DNA of 64,000 bases from Mytilisepta virgata (taxonomy: Eukaryota > Mollusca > Bivalvia > Mytilida > Mytilidae), in assembly GCA_028015205.1 (NCBI GenBank), contig CM051516.1, forward strand, positions 39,384,230 to 39,448,229, written 5' to 3'. The position numbers were made by a program, and so were the translations under genes. Below are positions 21,977-33,500 of this stretch, one piece after another (the first letter of the stretch is position 1; the number at the start of each line of letters is the position of its first letter). Below the pieces are notes generated by a model, which was not told the DNA's origin, made no database searches, and worked only from the letters and a program-made list of their open reading frames with translations.

Positions 21977-24576
21977 TTATTCACCATGGGCATAAACTTT
22001 TACTTCTGCCAGCTGTATGACAGCGCCCCCAACTGTCGACACCATGACATATCGGCCAGTAATAGGTTTCTGACAGTAGAATTTTAAATGTTGCCCAGTT
22101 AATACTGTTCCATTGTGATGACCACACAGAATCATCTTGTCCATGCTTTGTCCAACTGTAATATCTATATCATGTAGATTTGATCCTACAGAAAAAACGT
22201 TATGTCACTTTTTTCTTATTTATTTCATAGCACCATCATAAACTACTACACGGGATTCGTACGTATAAATCCGTTTATGGTATTGAATATTTTGTATATC
22301 TCTTTCTTCTTCTTAAGTACTCACCTTATTGTTGTGTGGGGTGTTCCTTATTTTTACGAAAGACCTCATGATGTAATAGATGTTATATTTTAAAATATTT
22401 CGGTCAATGGTATGGTGTATCACTGACGCATACTCCATATTATCATCCGGGGGGGGGGGGAGGGTTACTGACTATCCTTTGGGGTATAACTGTGCCGACA
22501 GCACTTGCCAAATCATACCCTGTTCTAAACAGAAATATTGAAAAAACATACCCTGTTCTAGACACGCTCAGAAAATGTATACCCTGTTCTAGACCGTATA
22601 AAATACATGCTGTTCTAGACCCGGGTTCTAGATTGTATCTTAAACAGTTAAATAAGCGATCCTGTTCTAGACAAATACTTTGTTTAAAAAAGACTCTGTC
22701 CTCACCGGCAGGGCATGAAAAAGCGACCCTGTTCTAACCAGCAGGGCATGAAAAAGCGAACCTGTTTTGCGGCACACTTGTACCAGTAACCCCCCGGGAT
22801 TATCATACTTTCATATGAACAGTTCAAATTTTTATATCAAACTTACCACAACAGTTAATTCGATTGAAAATGTCTATTCTGGCTACTCTGTATGTTTCCA
22901 CGAGGTCAAGATACCAGTATGGGTTCAAAGATCCACTTTTGGTGTGGGAAAAGGTTGATAAGTTACCATCGATTGCATTACGTGCAGGAAATTCTCCACT
23001 TTCGTGATCAGAAATTTGACTTGCTACCTTACCATAGACAACTTCTTCGAAAACATAATCTGCAACCGAAATTACATAAATTTATTTCTTTTCCTAGTCA
23101 ATACCCGACTAAAACAAATTTAGAAAAAATCCTCCTTTTAATTGCTTTCTGCAAAACAAATTTTGAAACGTACTTTGAGGACAATATTCATTCCGACATA
23201 TATCGTATTTTTCATGTCATAAGATTCTTCGATATGCTACGATGTTTGTGGTTTAGTCATGGATCTGTTTTTATGCCACGCTTGCGGTCTTTATGTCCGT
23301 CTGTCCCATTTTACGTTAATGTTTAGATTGAAGGCAGTTTAATGGGAAGTAGATTTCATAGCAACATGAAACTTCATCAAATAATATTTCAAGATGAAGT
23401 ATATTCAAAATTCAGGTCAAAAGGATGTTGCGGCCCCAATTTTATGGTTGAGTGATCAGGTGTTTGGTTTTTGTCAATATCAAGGTTAAGGTTTAGATTA
23501 AAGGTAGTTCAATAGACAATAAACTTGGTAGCAACTGGAACCTTCGACAATATCTCAAGATGGGAGAATCTATTTAAAAATTACGTCAAAAGGATGGTCT
23601 GATACCAATATCATGGTCGATTGATCACAATTGTGGTGTTTGTCAATATTGGAATTTAGGTCAATATTGAAGGTTGTCCAATGAGAAGTAAATGTTATAT
23701 CAACACGAAATTTCATTAGGAATACCTCAAAGTATGACCATTTAAAATTTTAGTCAAAATGACGGTATGAGTCCATGGTTGATTGATCATAATTTTGGTT
23801 TTTTGTGAATAATGAAGTTAAGAAATAGATGTCATATCATCATGAAACTTTATAAGACCAGGCCTGGGCGCCATAAAGAACTATTTTTGCTGAGTAAAGA
23901 ACATTTTACTCAAATTCCCATTCTCAGCCAATCACATTCGAGTATCCCCATATTTAAGAAAATTCTCAGACTTAAGAATATTCTCAACTTTTATGGCGCC
24001 CAGACCAGATATCAAGATGGGATCTACTCAAAATTTGGTAAATAGGATGGGACATAACATCAATGTCATGGTTGACTGATCATGATTTGGGTGTTTAACT
24101 ATTGAGATTAAGGTTTAGATTGAAGGTAGTTCACTGTAACTCAGAATAGTTATCAACATGAAACTTCTGGTAATCGAAGACATTATTTGTTCAAACATAT
24201 AAATAAACTGTGAATCGACATTAATATCATGGAATGTTTGGTACTCACGTTTTGGATCGCAAGTTTCGCTGTTTCTTTCATTTTCCTCCTTGCCAGTTGA
24301 ATCACTAGTATTTCTCAGTTCCTGTCTGAAATTCTGAAACTTTCTGTCAACAATCGTTTCTATCTTCTGTAACAACACCTTATTCACTAAGTCTTCCACA
24401 AAAGTTTTTATATTCCTGTTCATAGTTTTTATATCTAACACTGCCATTAAAGGGACAGTATCTTTATCCAAAAAATGGGTCCGTAACTCATCTGCTTCCG
24501 TTTTATTAAGTTGACTGGTAGAATTACCTTCTATGCAAACTGTAAGTGAAAAGAGAAAAATCCAGACAGGTGACAT
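21977..24576 (-). CDS. F-type lectin (fucolectin-like) with helical stalk, secreted, three exons
   Basis: Minus-strand exons 24576-24249, 23059-22847 and 22185-21977 give 249 residues; both introns are in phase 1 and exon 2 is 213 nt, exactly as in the lectin gene at 6729-9059. Exon 1 encodes a signal peptide (MSPVWIFLFSLTVCIEG) and a stalk with the segment VEDLVNKVLLQKIETIVDRK, probably a coiled coil for oligomerisation, with NxS/T sites. The FTP domain reads GKVASQIS, FPARNAIDGNLSTFSHT, NPYWYLDLVETYRVARIDIF, NRINCCG, LHDIDITVGQ, LCGHHNG, FYCQKPITGRYVMV, AEVKVYAHGE. In the usual RxDCC..R binding motif the Asp is Asn and the second Arg is Asn, so classic fucose binding may be lost. Intron 1 carries a satellite (23283-24165). 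AATAAA follows the stop by about 16 nt. Confidence 0.9.
22440..22760 (+). repeat. CCTGTTCTAGAC interspersed tandem array
   Basis: Seven or so copies of ACCCTGTTCTAGAC-like text at uneven spacing (about 22517, 22549, 22580, 22607, 22658, 22728) behind a G-rich run at 22448-22460. Located in intron 2 of the second lectin gene. The plus-strand ORF over it is spurious. Confidence 0.65.
23283..24165 (-). repeat. Satellite of about 165-bp monomers in lectin intron 1
   Basis: Four to five diverged monomers begin 'gtttagattgaaggtagttcaatg' at about 23322, 23488, 23655, (23820) and 24114. Each then reads 'agcaacatgaaactt', 'atatctcaagatggg', 'caaaaggatg' and 'tggttgattgatcat'. A MITE (23864-24003) interrupts the fourth monomer. 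Confidence 0.75.
23864..24003. mobile_element. 140-bp MITE with CTGGGCGCCATAAAG ends
   Basis: Terminal inverted repeats CTGGGCGCCATAAAG and CTTTTATGGCGCCCAG flank an AT-rich centre. ACCAG just outside both ends looks like a target duplication. It lies inside a satellite monomer, so it is younger than the satellite. Confidence 0.65.
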
Positions 24577-25479
24577 TGTTTCTTTACGACCTGGGTATTT
24601 AAACGAACCAATTAATGCAACAAAAAAGGAACAGTAGAGCATATAATATTATAGTTCTTTCAATGAAAGAAAACGAGTGATTCGTCGCGTTGCCCAAAAG
24701 TTTGCATCTTACATGAAAACAAGTACTAGCCTTGACACTTTTCTGGATGCATACTATTTTGATGAAACGTATTAAATTTGCATCATATTTTAAGACAGAG
24801 AAATGCGTGTTATCCAATAGAAAGCCATGGTTAACACCCCTGCGTTTTAAATTCGTACTGAAACATAAACTAATGAACGAAAATAGTGACTAAATAAATA
24901 TTTTGATGAAACAGACAAATGGAATTAAACAAAAATAGTTTGGTACAATTTTTAAAAAGTGACATCATTAACAAACGAGCTAGTTTTGAAAAAAAAGTAT
25001 TGCAGACTTATTACGAATCAGATAAAATTAGAATATATCAACACAAAGGATACATTTAAAGGCAAATGAAGGCCAAATAATTATGAATACTTATTATTGA
25101 AAGATGAGGAATTATCTAAAAATCATTTTGATAGGATTTAATTTTTTTTAAAAGTATTTCATCAACTTGTCCTAGAACTGTTTAGGTCATTGTTTCTGCT
25201 TAGCATCGTTTTGATCTTTTGCACCTGATGAGGCGTTGTTTGACGTAATGTGTACATTTAATAAAGGATTTATAGTGTTTATATTGGAATGTATTTTAAT
25301 AGTTTTAGTTTTGTAGATTAATGATAACATATCTGTAAATATTCTATGATAACATATCTTTAAATATCCCATGCATAAGAAACACACTTTGTCGATTTAC
25401 AACTGATCCTCTGTAATAAAACGTATTACAAAATACAGAAATAAATTATGAAGGCTTAAAATGATGAAAACTGAAACAA
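24577..25479. other. Upstream region of the second lectin gene
   Basis: AT-rich unique sequence; no exon or RNA gene is supported. An AATATTATAG-like stretch at about 24640-24652 could hold a promoter but nothing decides this. Confidence 0.3.
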
Positions 25480-25783
25480 TAAGGCACCAACCATTTTTAT
25501 ACCGAGGGGGGGGGGGGGGGGGGGGGGGCTGGGATTTTTATGCCTGATAGAATTTTTTTTCAGGTCAGTCGAAAATCAAAATTTTTTTTCACACATCAAG
25601 CAAAACAGATTTTTTTTTTATTATTATATACATGAGCAAATGTACAGATATTCAGACTTAAAAAATTTTTTTTGGACATAGTGAGAATGAAAATATTTTT
25701 TTCAGACTAATCTGGACATAAAATATTTTTTTCGAAAAAATCCCAGCCCCCCCCCCCCTCGGTAATAAAATGGTTGGTGCCTA
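25480..25783. mobile_element. Inverted-repeat element with long poly-G/poly-C ends
   Basis: Ends TAAGGCACCAACC and GGTTGGTGCCTA are inverted copies, each followed inward by ATTTTTATACCGAG-like text and a long G run (25506-25528) or C run (25747-25758), then CTGGGA. The inside is a series of T-rich blocks separated by CAGACTnAnT-like text. No ORF. Confidence 0.7.
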
Positions 25784-26023
25784 ATCCAAAACGTTTAAGA
25801 GTAAATACAAAAATACTGAAATTACCTAACATTAACATCTAACAACGTTTCTATACAGTATGTGTGTTTCCCTCTTTGCGTACGGCGGTATGATTTCCAA
25901 CTTGAATATAGAGAACAATCATTATGTTGGTCTGAGGTCTATCGTATAGAGTGTCAGATACCGATTAAGATTTGACAAAATGAGAACCTAGGTATTTGTT
26001 TAATACACGTTTATATAGAGAAA

Positions 26024-26152
26024 AATACATAGTAAAATCTGTATCACATGCTGTATCAACGCGAGAAACCAATATCAGCCAGAGGGTCTTTGCCCGAGGG
26101 CTGATATTGGTCTAGGTTGATACAGCATGTGATACAGATTTTAACATGTATT
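26024..26152. repeat. 129-bp fold-back element
   Basis: Arms read AAAATCTGTATCACATGCTG and ATCAAC..GA..CCAATATCAGCC on each strand around a centre at about 26088. The arms differ at a few positions, so it is an aged copy. No ORF. Confidence 0.7.
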
Positions 26153-26324
26153 ATACACTTTAACATATATTTAGACAGAGGACTTCAAATTTTCCACATT
26201 AATCTCTAATGTCATAAATGAATTTGATTCGGGAAAATATTTTGTGAAAAAAATAGTGGGAGGGATTTGAAAAAAAGTAAAATAATCGGGAAAAAATTGA
26301 ACACTTGTTTTTTTTAAATTTGAC

Positions 26325-26490
26325 CCCCCCCCCCCCCAACAAAAAAACTACAAAAATAAAAAAAAATTGAAAAAAGCTATGTGATAAGGGTAAGCCATGC
26401 GATAAAGGGTATGACGTCGTAGACTCGGATACGCACCAACATCATGGGCTTTATCGTATATTCAAAACTCCTGTATTTAGTACCAAATAT
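26325..26490 (-). repeat. Dispersed repeat, left copy of an inverted pair
   Basis: A C run (26325-26338), an A-rich tract, then 'gctatgtgataagggtaagccatgcgataaagggtatgacgtc' and 'gggctttatcgtatattcaaaactcctgtatttagta'. The same order in reverse complement is at 56930-57108. Confidence 0.7.
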
Positions 26491-27309
26491 ATGATAAACA
26501 GTTTTAACGCATCTATAGCTACCAATCTCGTATGAACAGTGTACATTTCATTACGACCACATCTGGCTTCGCGAATACGAGCTACCACTTTTTTAACAAT
26601 CAGGAAAGTTTGCATAATATTAAAACCATTTTATCAAGGGTAACTATGACGAAAACATTAGTGCAAAGTTGTTTGTTTATTACTAATGACAAGTTAAAGT
26701 AGATTGATGGATTTTTCAAGCATTTGAAACATCTTGTACCCAAAAGACAAAGTTTAAAGGTGCTTAAAGTTTATATTGTATTACAGTAAAACGTTGGAAG
26801 CTCAAACTCGAGAGAAACCGTTGCCACTTGTTTGAATTATGTGGCTTTTTATTTAGTGTAGTTCGACAACACACAAAAAGTATTGAAGAGACCACAAAAG
26901 TTTAAATTGGCCATTATGTGTGAGTATCCCCTCCACCTCCACCATTAGTAATATTTTCGTGCTGACATGAAGAATTTAGTAAAAATAATCTGTTTTCTAT
27001 GATGATTTGCAAAAGGACTGTAAATATGAATACTTATTATGAGTTATTCTGTGGCAAGATCGGACAAGATGCATCAAACGTATGGTTTTGGCTCCTCAAA
27101 GTTGAGGTCGAAACAGAGACCCAAGGCAGGTGCATGGGGGATTCATTGTGCATTGATGCACAACGTAATGCTTTTACGTTTTTGGGCTATCGATGAATGA
27201 CATGGTATCAATTTCGACTTTAGGGAGCATGGTTTCTTGAATTCAGAAACACTGAGAATTAAAAGGGAAAATGAAAGTTGATTAATAATAATGGCATATT
27301 TTAAAACAT

Positions 27310-27860
27310 GGAGTGGAGTCTGGAGTCTTATTTGGAGTGGAGTTTGGAGTCATTTTTGGAGTGGAGTCTGGAGTCATTTTTGGAGTGGAGTTTGGGGTCA
27401 TTTTTGGAGTGGAGTCTGGAGTTATTTTATTACTGGTACAGAATGTGTTCACCTCTGCTAACAGACGATCTGATGACATAAAATATGAAAAATTCTGGAG
27501 CTGCCCACAACTACACGTACAAATCTGTTTTCTTCTTTGTCTTTGAAGCCTTTGAGATCCCAATCCTTTTACCATATATATCCCCACTTCTAAGTGGAAT
27601 ATGCATTCATTGATATATATAGAATATATATGTATGTGGGGGTATCTATGGGCCAGGTATGCCATGTCCCCTCTCAAAGTAAACTTGGAAACCTTTGAGA
27701 ATTTCTTTTCTTTTATTTTTTTCCTTTTTGTATTTCAGAATAATTTCGTACGATAGCCTCTTAATTCTTTCATTAATTTTTGTTGGGAAAGTTAATCCAA
27801 AACTCCACTTCAAAAATGACTCAGAACTCCACTCCAAAAATGACTCCAGAAATTCCACTG
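27310..27860. mobile_element. Element with inverted GGAGTGGAGTCTGGAGT minisatellite ends
   Basis: Left end 27310-27426: about five 24-bp units GGAGTGGAGTYTGGAGTCATTTTT. Right end 27799-27859: about two and a half units of the reverse complement. About 370 bp of non-coding sequence lies between. The arrangement (opposite-oriented terminal arrays) suggests a fold-back element with expanding ends. The minus-strand ORF with repeated TPKMTPDST residues is a product of the array. Confidence 0.6.
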
Positions 27861-28323
27861 ACACATAAAGCTAAAAACAATATTTGAGTTCAAGCCCATG
27901 TATGACCCTTTCTGTTGTCAGTGTGACAGATGACAGTTTATATTCACACTGTCTTCCATTTTGTTTGTTTACTTTTACTTGAAATTAAAAAAAAATGTGT
28001 TTAAAGCTGTATGGAAATTCTGACACCATTATTGAATTTGTCTGAAATTCAAGACGGCTACCAATACAAAATATCTTCAATATTTTTATTGTACAAGTAA
28101 TCATTTGCAGTAGCCGTTAGCTAGATATAAACCTCTCCGTGAAATCTTTACAACATAATAAAAACAGTTCGCATATTTATCCATTCAGATATATACATCC
28201 AATCAGATGGAATCACTACTTCTCAAAATGTAAATATTACAGAGCGCAAGGATAGCTAAGGGGAGATTTCAAAATGTAAATATGACAGAGCGCAATGATA
28301 GATAAGGGGGAGGTTTGGGTACC

Positions 28324-28700
28324 CATTAAAGTAGTTTAATAGAATAGAGAATAGAAAAGGGAAGTGTGTCAAAGAGACAACAACCCGACCGAAGAGCAGA
28401 AAACAGCCCAAGGCCACCAATTAGCCTTAAACACAGCGAGAAAATCCCGCACCCGGAGGTGTATCATGCCAACAACTGGTTTAAGAATAAATGTGTTATT
28501 TTCGATGCAAAGACGCTACCACTGTTCAGTGTCTGTATCAAGTCTGACATATCCTGACTCTATGCTGTGTTTATGTTTGTTTTTGTGTTTTTTTAATGTT
28601 ATTTTTTGTCCGGGTTTCTGTCTGTTGGGTGATGTGGATTGATTGGTATGTCATTGTTGACCTTTCCTGTTATCCATTTTGTTGTTAATGGTATAGTTTC
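28324..28700 (+). repeat. Mussel-type dispersed repeat (retroelement 3' tail)
   Basis: Includes 'gggaagtgtgtcaaagagacaacaacccgacc', 'cacagcgagaaaatcccgcacccggaggtg' and then 'ccactgttcagtgtctgtatcaagtc', 'ttattttttgtccgggtttctgtctg', 'gattggtatgtcattgttgacc'. I know both blocks from mussel sequences. The second block recurs at 49830-50030, and in reverse at about 33255-33400 and 41690-41830. The ORFs are spurious. Confidence 0.65.
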
Positions 28701-31397
28701 TTTTGTAAATTTTAGATTCTCTGATTGAATCTCTAGAAAGAAATCGAAATCTAAGGTATGATTGCTGATTTCTTTAGTCTCTTGTCCTGCGGCCTTCCTA
28801 GACATTTAAAAAATAAACTTGTGCTTTCTAAAATTCAAATGACGAAATCAACCTAACGACAGAGACAAATAAATTATTCCACCAGATAGATGTGTACATT
28901 TCGACAGACAATTTCTTATCAGTAATAAAATGTGGACAGCCGGAAAAATACACTACAGGTTTGTAAGACGGGATGAGGAAAAATTGAAAGATCAATCACC
29001 CAGTTTTAATCAGCACTAAACAAGAACGAGGACAAAACAAACGATAGAAACACAACATTCAAATCTACAAAATGAAAACCATCATAAACCCCAATGTAAA
29101 AATAGGTTTTCAAATCCAAAGTGACTTTTAGGTGCAACTTTAGATGGAGATTCCGAAAAATTAAGGCTTATCAAACCTTATCAGTCGGTCATTGGTGAAA
29201 TTGCATATTTGTTTTCACAAAAAATTTAATTGTCAATTTCATTTTATTTTTTTCCTCGTTTAAAGCTATGCCTGTCTTTTGCCATTTCTGAAATTATATG
29301 AATAAATATAATTTACTCTGAAACTTACCCATAATCAAGAAATCAGTGAGGCATCTTTATATGAAAAAGTAATTAACCACCTAATTCCAACCTTAAAAAA
29401 ACAATCTTGAATCATTGTATTCGACCATTTACATAATTAATAAAAATCAAACATACAACATAAAATACGAAAAGCTATTACACAAATATTGTTTAACTTG
29501 TAACTTTTTTGTGTACTGCGACATTTTTCTATTCTTTCATTATTATAAGTCTAAATTTTATACAGCCTCTTTAAAGGTCTGGTAAAAATGTCTTCTTCTT
29601 CTTGAATGCTTCGTAATAATCCACCCAGTCGTTGAACCTATTAAGTAAAATATTGAATAAGATCTTAATTCATGTCTTTATTATCAGTATTTTTTTTTCA
29701 GATAATTTTTTATATGTTTGGATATCATTTAGAGTTGAAAAAATAGAAAACTTTAATCGTCAAATAATTTTCAATGGTTACCTGAGTACACCTTAAACTG
29801 ATACAATTCTGAAAAAAAAACAGTTAAAACTATTGCTTCCAATGTAGATTTCAATTGACTTTATTATATCGTGCCCATTTTTGTTGGTGATCACGGTCAA
29901 CAAATATAATACTGAAGAAGCACCAACTGAGGAACATTACTGCCAAGTCTGGTTTTAAGTGGACAAGAATACCTTTTATTTTTTAATAAATGGGACCTAT
30001 GTTAAACTAATTCTGGGTTTGCAATCTTTATCATAGAATACAATTATGAATGGCCTCCTATTGACCACTTCTACAGTTGGATCAGTAATTTCAGACATGA
30101 GGATCGTTACCATATTTTTCCTTTAGTATACTTTGTAAAACTAAATTCCTAAAATGATTGTTCACTAGATATGTTTGATTTCAGTTCGATGACTGATTTC
30201 ATACATAAGAAACACATGGTTCGTAAGTTAAATGAAGTTGGACTGTTGAGGTAATTCGTATGCGGTCCCACTATCGGTTACTGTTCTAAAAGAAACCACC
30301 CAAAAACAATTGCTGCCAAATTATGTTCAAACTATCTCAGTTCTTTCATACAAGAATTTTCCCACAGAGTTCTATATTAAACTAAGTTCACATGTGTTAG
30401 TCACCTTCGTTGGAAATATGGATTATCGAATATAACATCCAAGAAGGGCCAGCTATGGACCACTACAGCTAAATGTATTCTAAATGTTTTCATAAAAGAA
30501 TTCTTTTACGGTCAACGGACGACTGTCGCCAGGTATTGACACGGCAACATTTTTCTTTAGTTCAGATAAGGAAACCTATCATTGCCGTTTTAAATCGTAG
30601 TCTTAATTCGTAAAATATCAAAACTTTAACAATGGTTCAAATACAAATCAAAAGTATAATTTAAGAATTTTTGAATATCATATGGTTGAATTTTTTAGAC
30701 AAGATAGTCGAATACCCACCAAATGACGCAATGTAAAGGTAAATATTAGAAGCGATTATTATTGTTGTACATGTATATATAATAGAAAATTCTTGACTAG
30801 ACTATAGTATTATGGCCACAATAAAAACTAAAATATTTACTGTAATGTTTAGTCATTAATTAATAAAGATATCATAAATTGATTATTTTCATTATTCTGC
30901 ATGTATTATGTCCTCGAACATGCGTATTGGACCTCGATGCAGCTGACCTCGACCAAATACGACTGACTAGGACATAATACAGGCTTTATATTAAAATACC
31001 CATTATTAACACTATTTTACGAAAAATTGACATGAGGACATGCTAATCAATAACAGCATTATATTATATCCATTGAAAGAACGTAACAGCTAGAGGCATA
31101 CAACATGTAATTGGTAATCCGGATTATCTAAGTTGATACATATATTTTGAACTGGCGGGATTAAATGGATTTATAAGAGTTTATGAGCAATTAACCATTT
31201 CCTTTGAAATGTCTATAAAATGTCTGCTACAAATCATTAGCGATGAAAACGGTAGCATTCGTCCCATTTTTACCTGATCATCAATGATGATCTTTAAAAT
31301 AATTGTCTGATGAGTAAATGAGACTGAAATTTATTATTTGTTCAAATGAACATATATAGGGCATTGAAATTTGTATCATAAGATGCTTACTACTCAC
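28701..31397. other. Non-coding stretch
   Basis: Unique AT-rich DNA, including a fold-back element at 30898-30985. A possible short terminal exon on the minus strand (about 29645 down to 29577, starting after TTAATAG and encoding about 23 residues ending FLPDL) is in phase with the relic exon at 31398 but has no family support. No FTP exons of a third lectin are present. Confidence 0.35.
30898..30985. repeat. 88-bp imperfect fold-back element
   Basis: Left arm GCATGTATTATGTCCTCG and right arm ending GACATAATACAGGC are inverted copies; CGTATTTGG/CGTATTGG and GACCTCG also mirror around 30942. Aged MITE-like palindrome. Confidence 0.6.
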
Positions 31398-31758
31398 TTT
31401 TGTTTGTATATTGCTTTTAAATCACTCCCTGTAGTGTTTTCTGCCCTTTCATTTGAGTCACTTGCAGCACTGCTATTGTAAACTGTAATGTTTTTCTCCA
31501 GTTCCTGTCTGAAAGCATCAAATTTGGCATCAACAATAGTTTCTATCTTCTGTAACAATACCTTATCCACTAAGTCTTCCAAAAATGCTTTGATATTCTT
31601 GTTCACAGATTTTAAATCTAACATTGCCACCAAAGGAACACCTTTTTTGTCTAGAAATGGGATTGGTAACGCATCTCCTTGCGACTTTTTTATCTGATGT
31701 ATGACTTTTCCCTCTATATGTAATGCCAAAGAAAAACAAGAATCCAGGAGAGCAACAT
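31398..31758 (-). pseudogene. First exon of a third F-type-lectin-like gene, frameshifted
   Basis: Minus strand. The conserved stalk is intact and closely matches that of the 24-kb gene: FLDKKGVPLVAMLDLKSVNK, then FLEDLVDKVLLQKIETIVDA, then FDAFRQELEKN, ending at a GTGAGT donor (exon end 31398). Upstream, an ATG at 31756-31758 begins a signal-peptide-like sequence MLLSWILVF, but its frame is one base out from the stalk; the break falls in a run of T residues before codons for SLALHIEG. Either the copy is a pseudogene or the run was miscounted in the assembly. The donor phase (2 in the stalk frame) also differs from the phase 1 of its relatives, and no FTP exons were found downstream as far as about 24.6 kb. 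Confidence 0.7.
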
Positions 31759-33250
31759 TGTTTCCTTATGGATTAAGCGTTAAGGTAAATTCATTAACAC
31801 TCATATAAGAAACAAAAACAATATATCTATTTTAGTTGTCTTGTGAAATGTTATGTAATTCACCGTCGTTAAGCAACCCATTTTGCGTCTTACCTACAAA
31901 CTGTTAACCTTGACACTCTGCTGAAGGCATTCAGTATTACAATATACAAGATTTACAATACATTGATGTCAAATGTAACTGATTTTTGTTACATTCTAGT
32001 CATTATATTCGCACACTTTTCTAAGCATTATCCTATTGGAGTAACTTTAAGTTAAGAATACACTCTGTCTCTAAAATATGAACATGTTTCGGTGTCTTGT
32101 ATCAATTCTGAAACATATAATTTATATATAAAATAAAATGGAGTATTTTAATTATTTGATACTTAAAGTATTGCTTTAATTTGCCGAATTGTTAGATATT
32201 GTAATTAGAAGTATCGCAGGCTCTATCCTTAGATTGTGCAATTTTTAAAATTTTTTATTTAAATGTTCTTTTAAACGTTTTGATTGGTCATTTCATGTTC
32301 TGTAATTTCTTATTACTATTTTATTCTTCTTTCTATATATAAAGTGATAATAAAGTGGTTTTTCGAACCATTACTAAAATATTAGCTCTAAAAGCATACA
32401 AATTGCTATGATAGGGAATTTTTCAAAACGGTAAGGAAATACTAGCGACTAAGTTGCTATGTCCTCAGAAGGTGAGTTCACTAACTGATGTATCTACTGA
32501 TTGGTATGTATAAAATTTGTGTGATACCAATTTTAATGTGCTGAATGTGCAATTTAAAACAACACTTAAGTAATCCTCCTACCTACATATATTTTTTTCC
32601 TGAATGAAGTCGTTTGAACTCAGGAATGCCTACAGTTGTGCGCTTTCTTCTTAGTAAGTGTTTTCAGTTACTTAGTTTTTCGAACTATGATAAACTTAAC
32701 CTGACTCTTATACGAATTTGTGTAAATTTAGACAATAATCCATATCGGTAAAGTGTCTTAACCACTTTCAATTATTCAACCTCATTTATCATACTACAGC
32801 AATTATCTTACATGACGTGACTTTCATTCCTTAAACAGACAATTTCAAAATTTATTGATTTTCTGTGCATCTAAACAAAGAAAATTAATACTTTGACATT
32901 TGGAATTTCATTTCTATTCTCAATCACAGTAGGTGATTAATTTTAGGAACTGTATATTTCCTGATTACTTTACCACGCTGTATAAAGTGGACGATCTGTA
33001 ATTACATTAAGTTCCAATATGTCACCAAATATAATATCTATACATCACGCGATCTTCAATAAAAAAAAACAAACTCCATTCGGCCAGAAGTATAATAATC
33101 AGAGTCTACTTAAGGAACATGATCTTTCTTCAGTCTACTTAAGGAACATGACCTTTCTTCAGTACATCAGTTACATGTACAGTGCACCCGATAACTTAAC
33201 TTGAATATCATAAATATACATTTATCATGTATATTCACAATTCTAATAAA
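31759..33250. other. Non-coding stretch
   Basis: AT-rich. A 29-30-bp unit (agtctacttaaggaacatga.ctttcttc) is repeated twice in tandem at about 33101-33160. No gene supported. Confidence 0.4.
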
Positions 33251-33254
33251 CAAT

Positions 33255-33500
33255 GAAAGATCAACATTAACATACCAATCAATCAATGAAAACCAACATA
33301 AAGAACCGCGAACAACAAATAACATAAGATAGCGAGAAACATAAACACAACAGAGGGTCGGGATAGTGCGACTTGGTACAAACCCTGAACAATGGTACCA
33401 AACCTCCTCCTTATTTATCCTGACACTCTGGTGTATAAAACAAGCTATAAAAACCAATACAATATGATAACCAACAAGGTGACCGCTTGATAGAACGGTA
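33255..33500 (-). repeat. Mussel-type dispersed repeat, reverse copy
   Basis: Reverse complement carries 'gattggtatgttaatgttgatc', 'gtttatgtttctcgc', 'gtttgtaccaagtcgcac' and 'gcggtcaccttgttggttatcatattg'. The last block recurs at 61936-61995. Same family as 28324-28700, 41690-41840 and 49830-50030. Confidence 0.6.

Noticed and set aside
24115..24248. Extension of the lectin first exon beyond the donor (EYQTFHDINVDSQFIY).
   Set aside because: A GTGAGT donor at 24248 joins in phase to the FTP exon, and the same structure exists in the 9-kb gene; the extension is intron sequence.
27282..27677. Minus ORF with repeated TPKMTPDST residues, resembling a low-complexity protein.
   Set aside because: It is the translation of a 24-bp minisatellite that has an inverted counterpart; a repeat, not a gene.
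31306..31330. CTGATGA followed by GAAA, resembling a hammerhead core.
   Set aside because: Stem II would have only two pairs, there is no stem III or stem I partner and no family shoulder; consistent with chance in AT-rich DNA.
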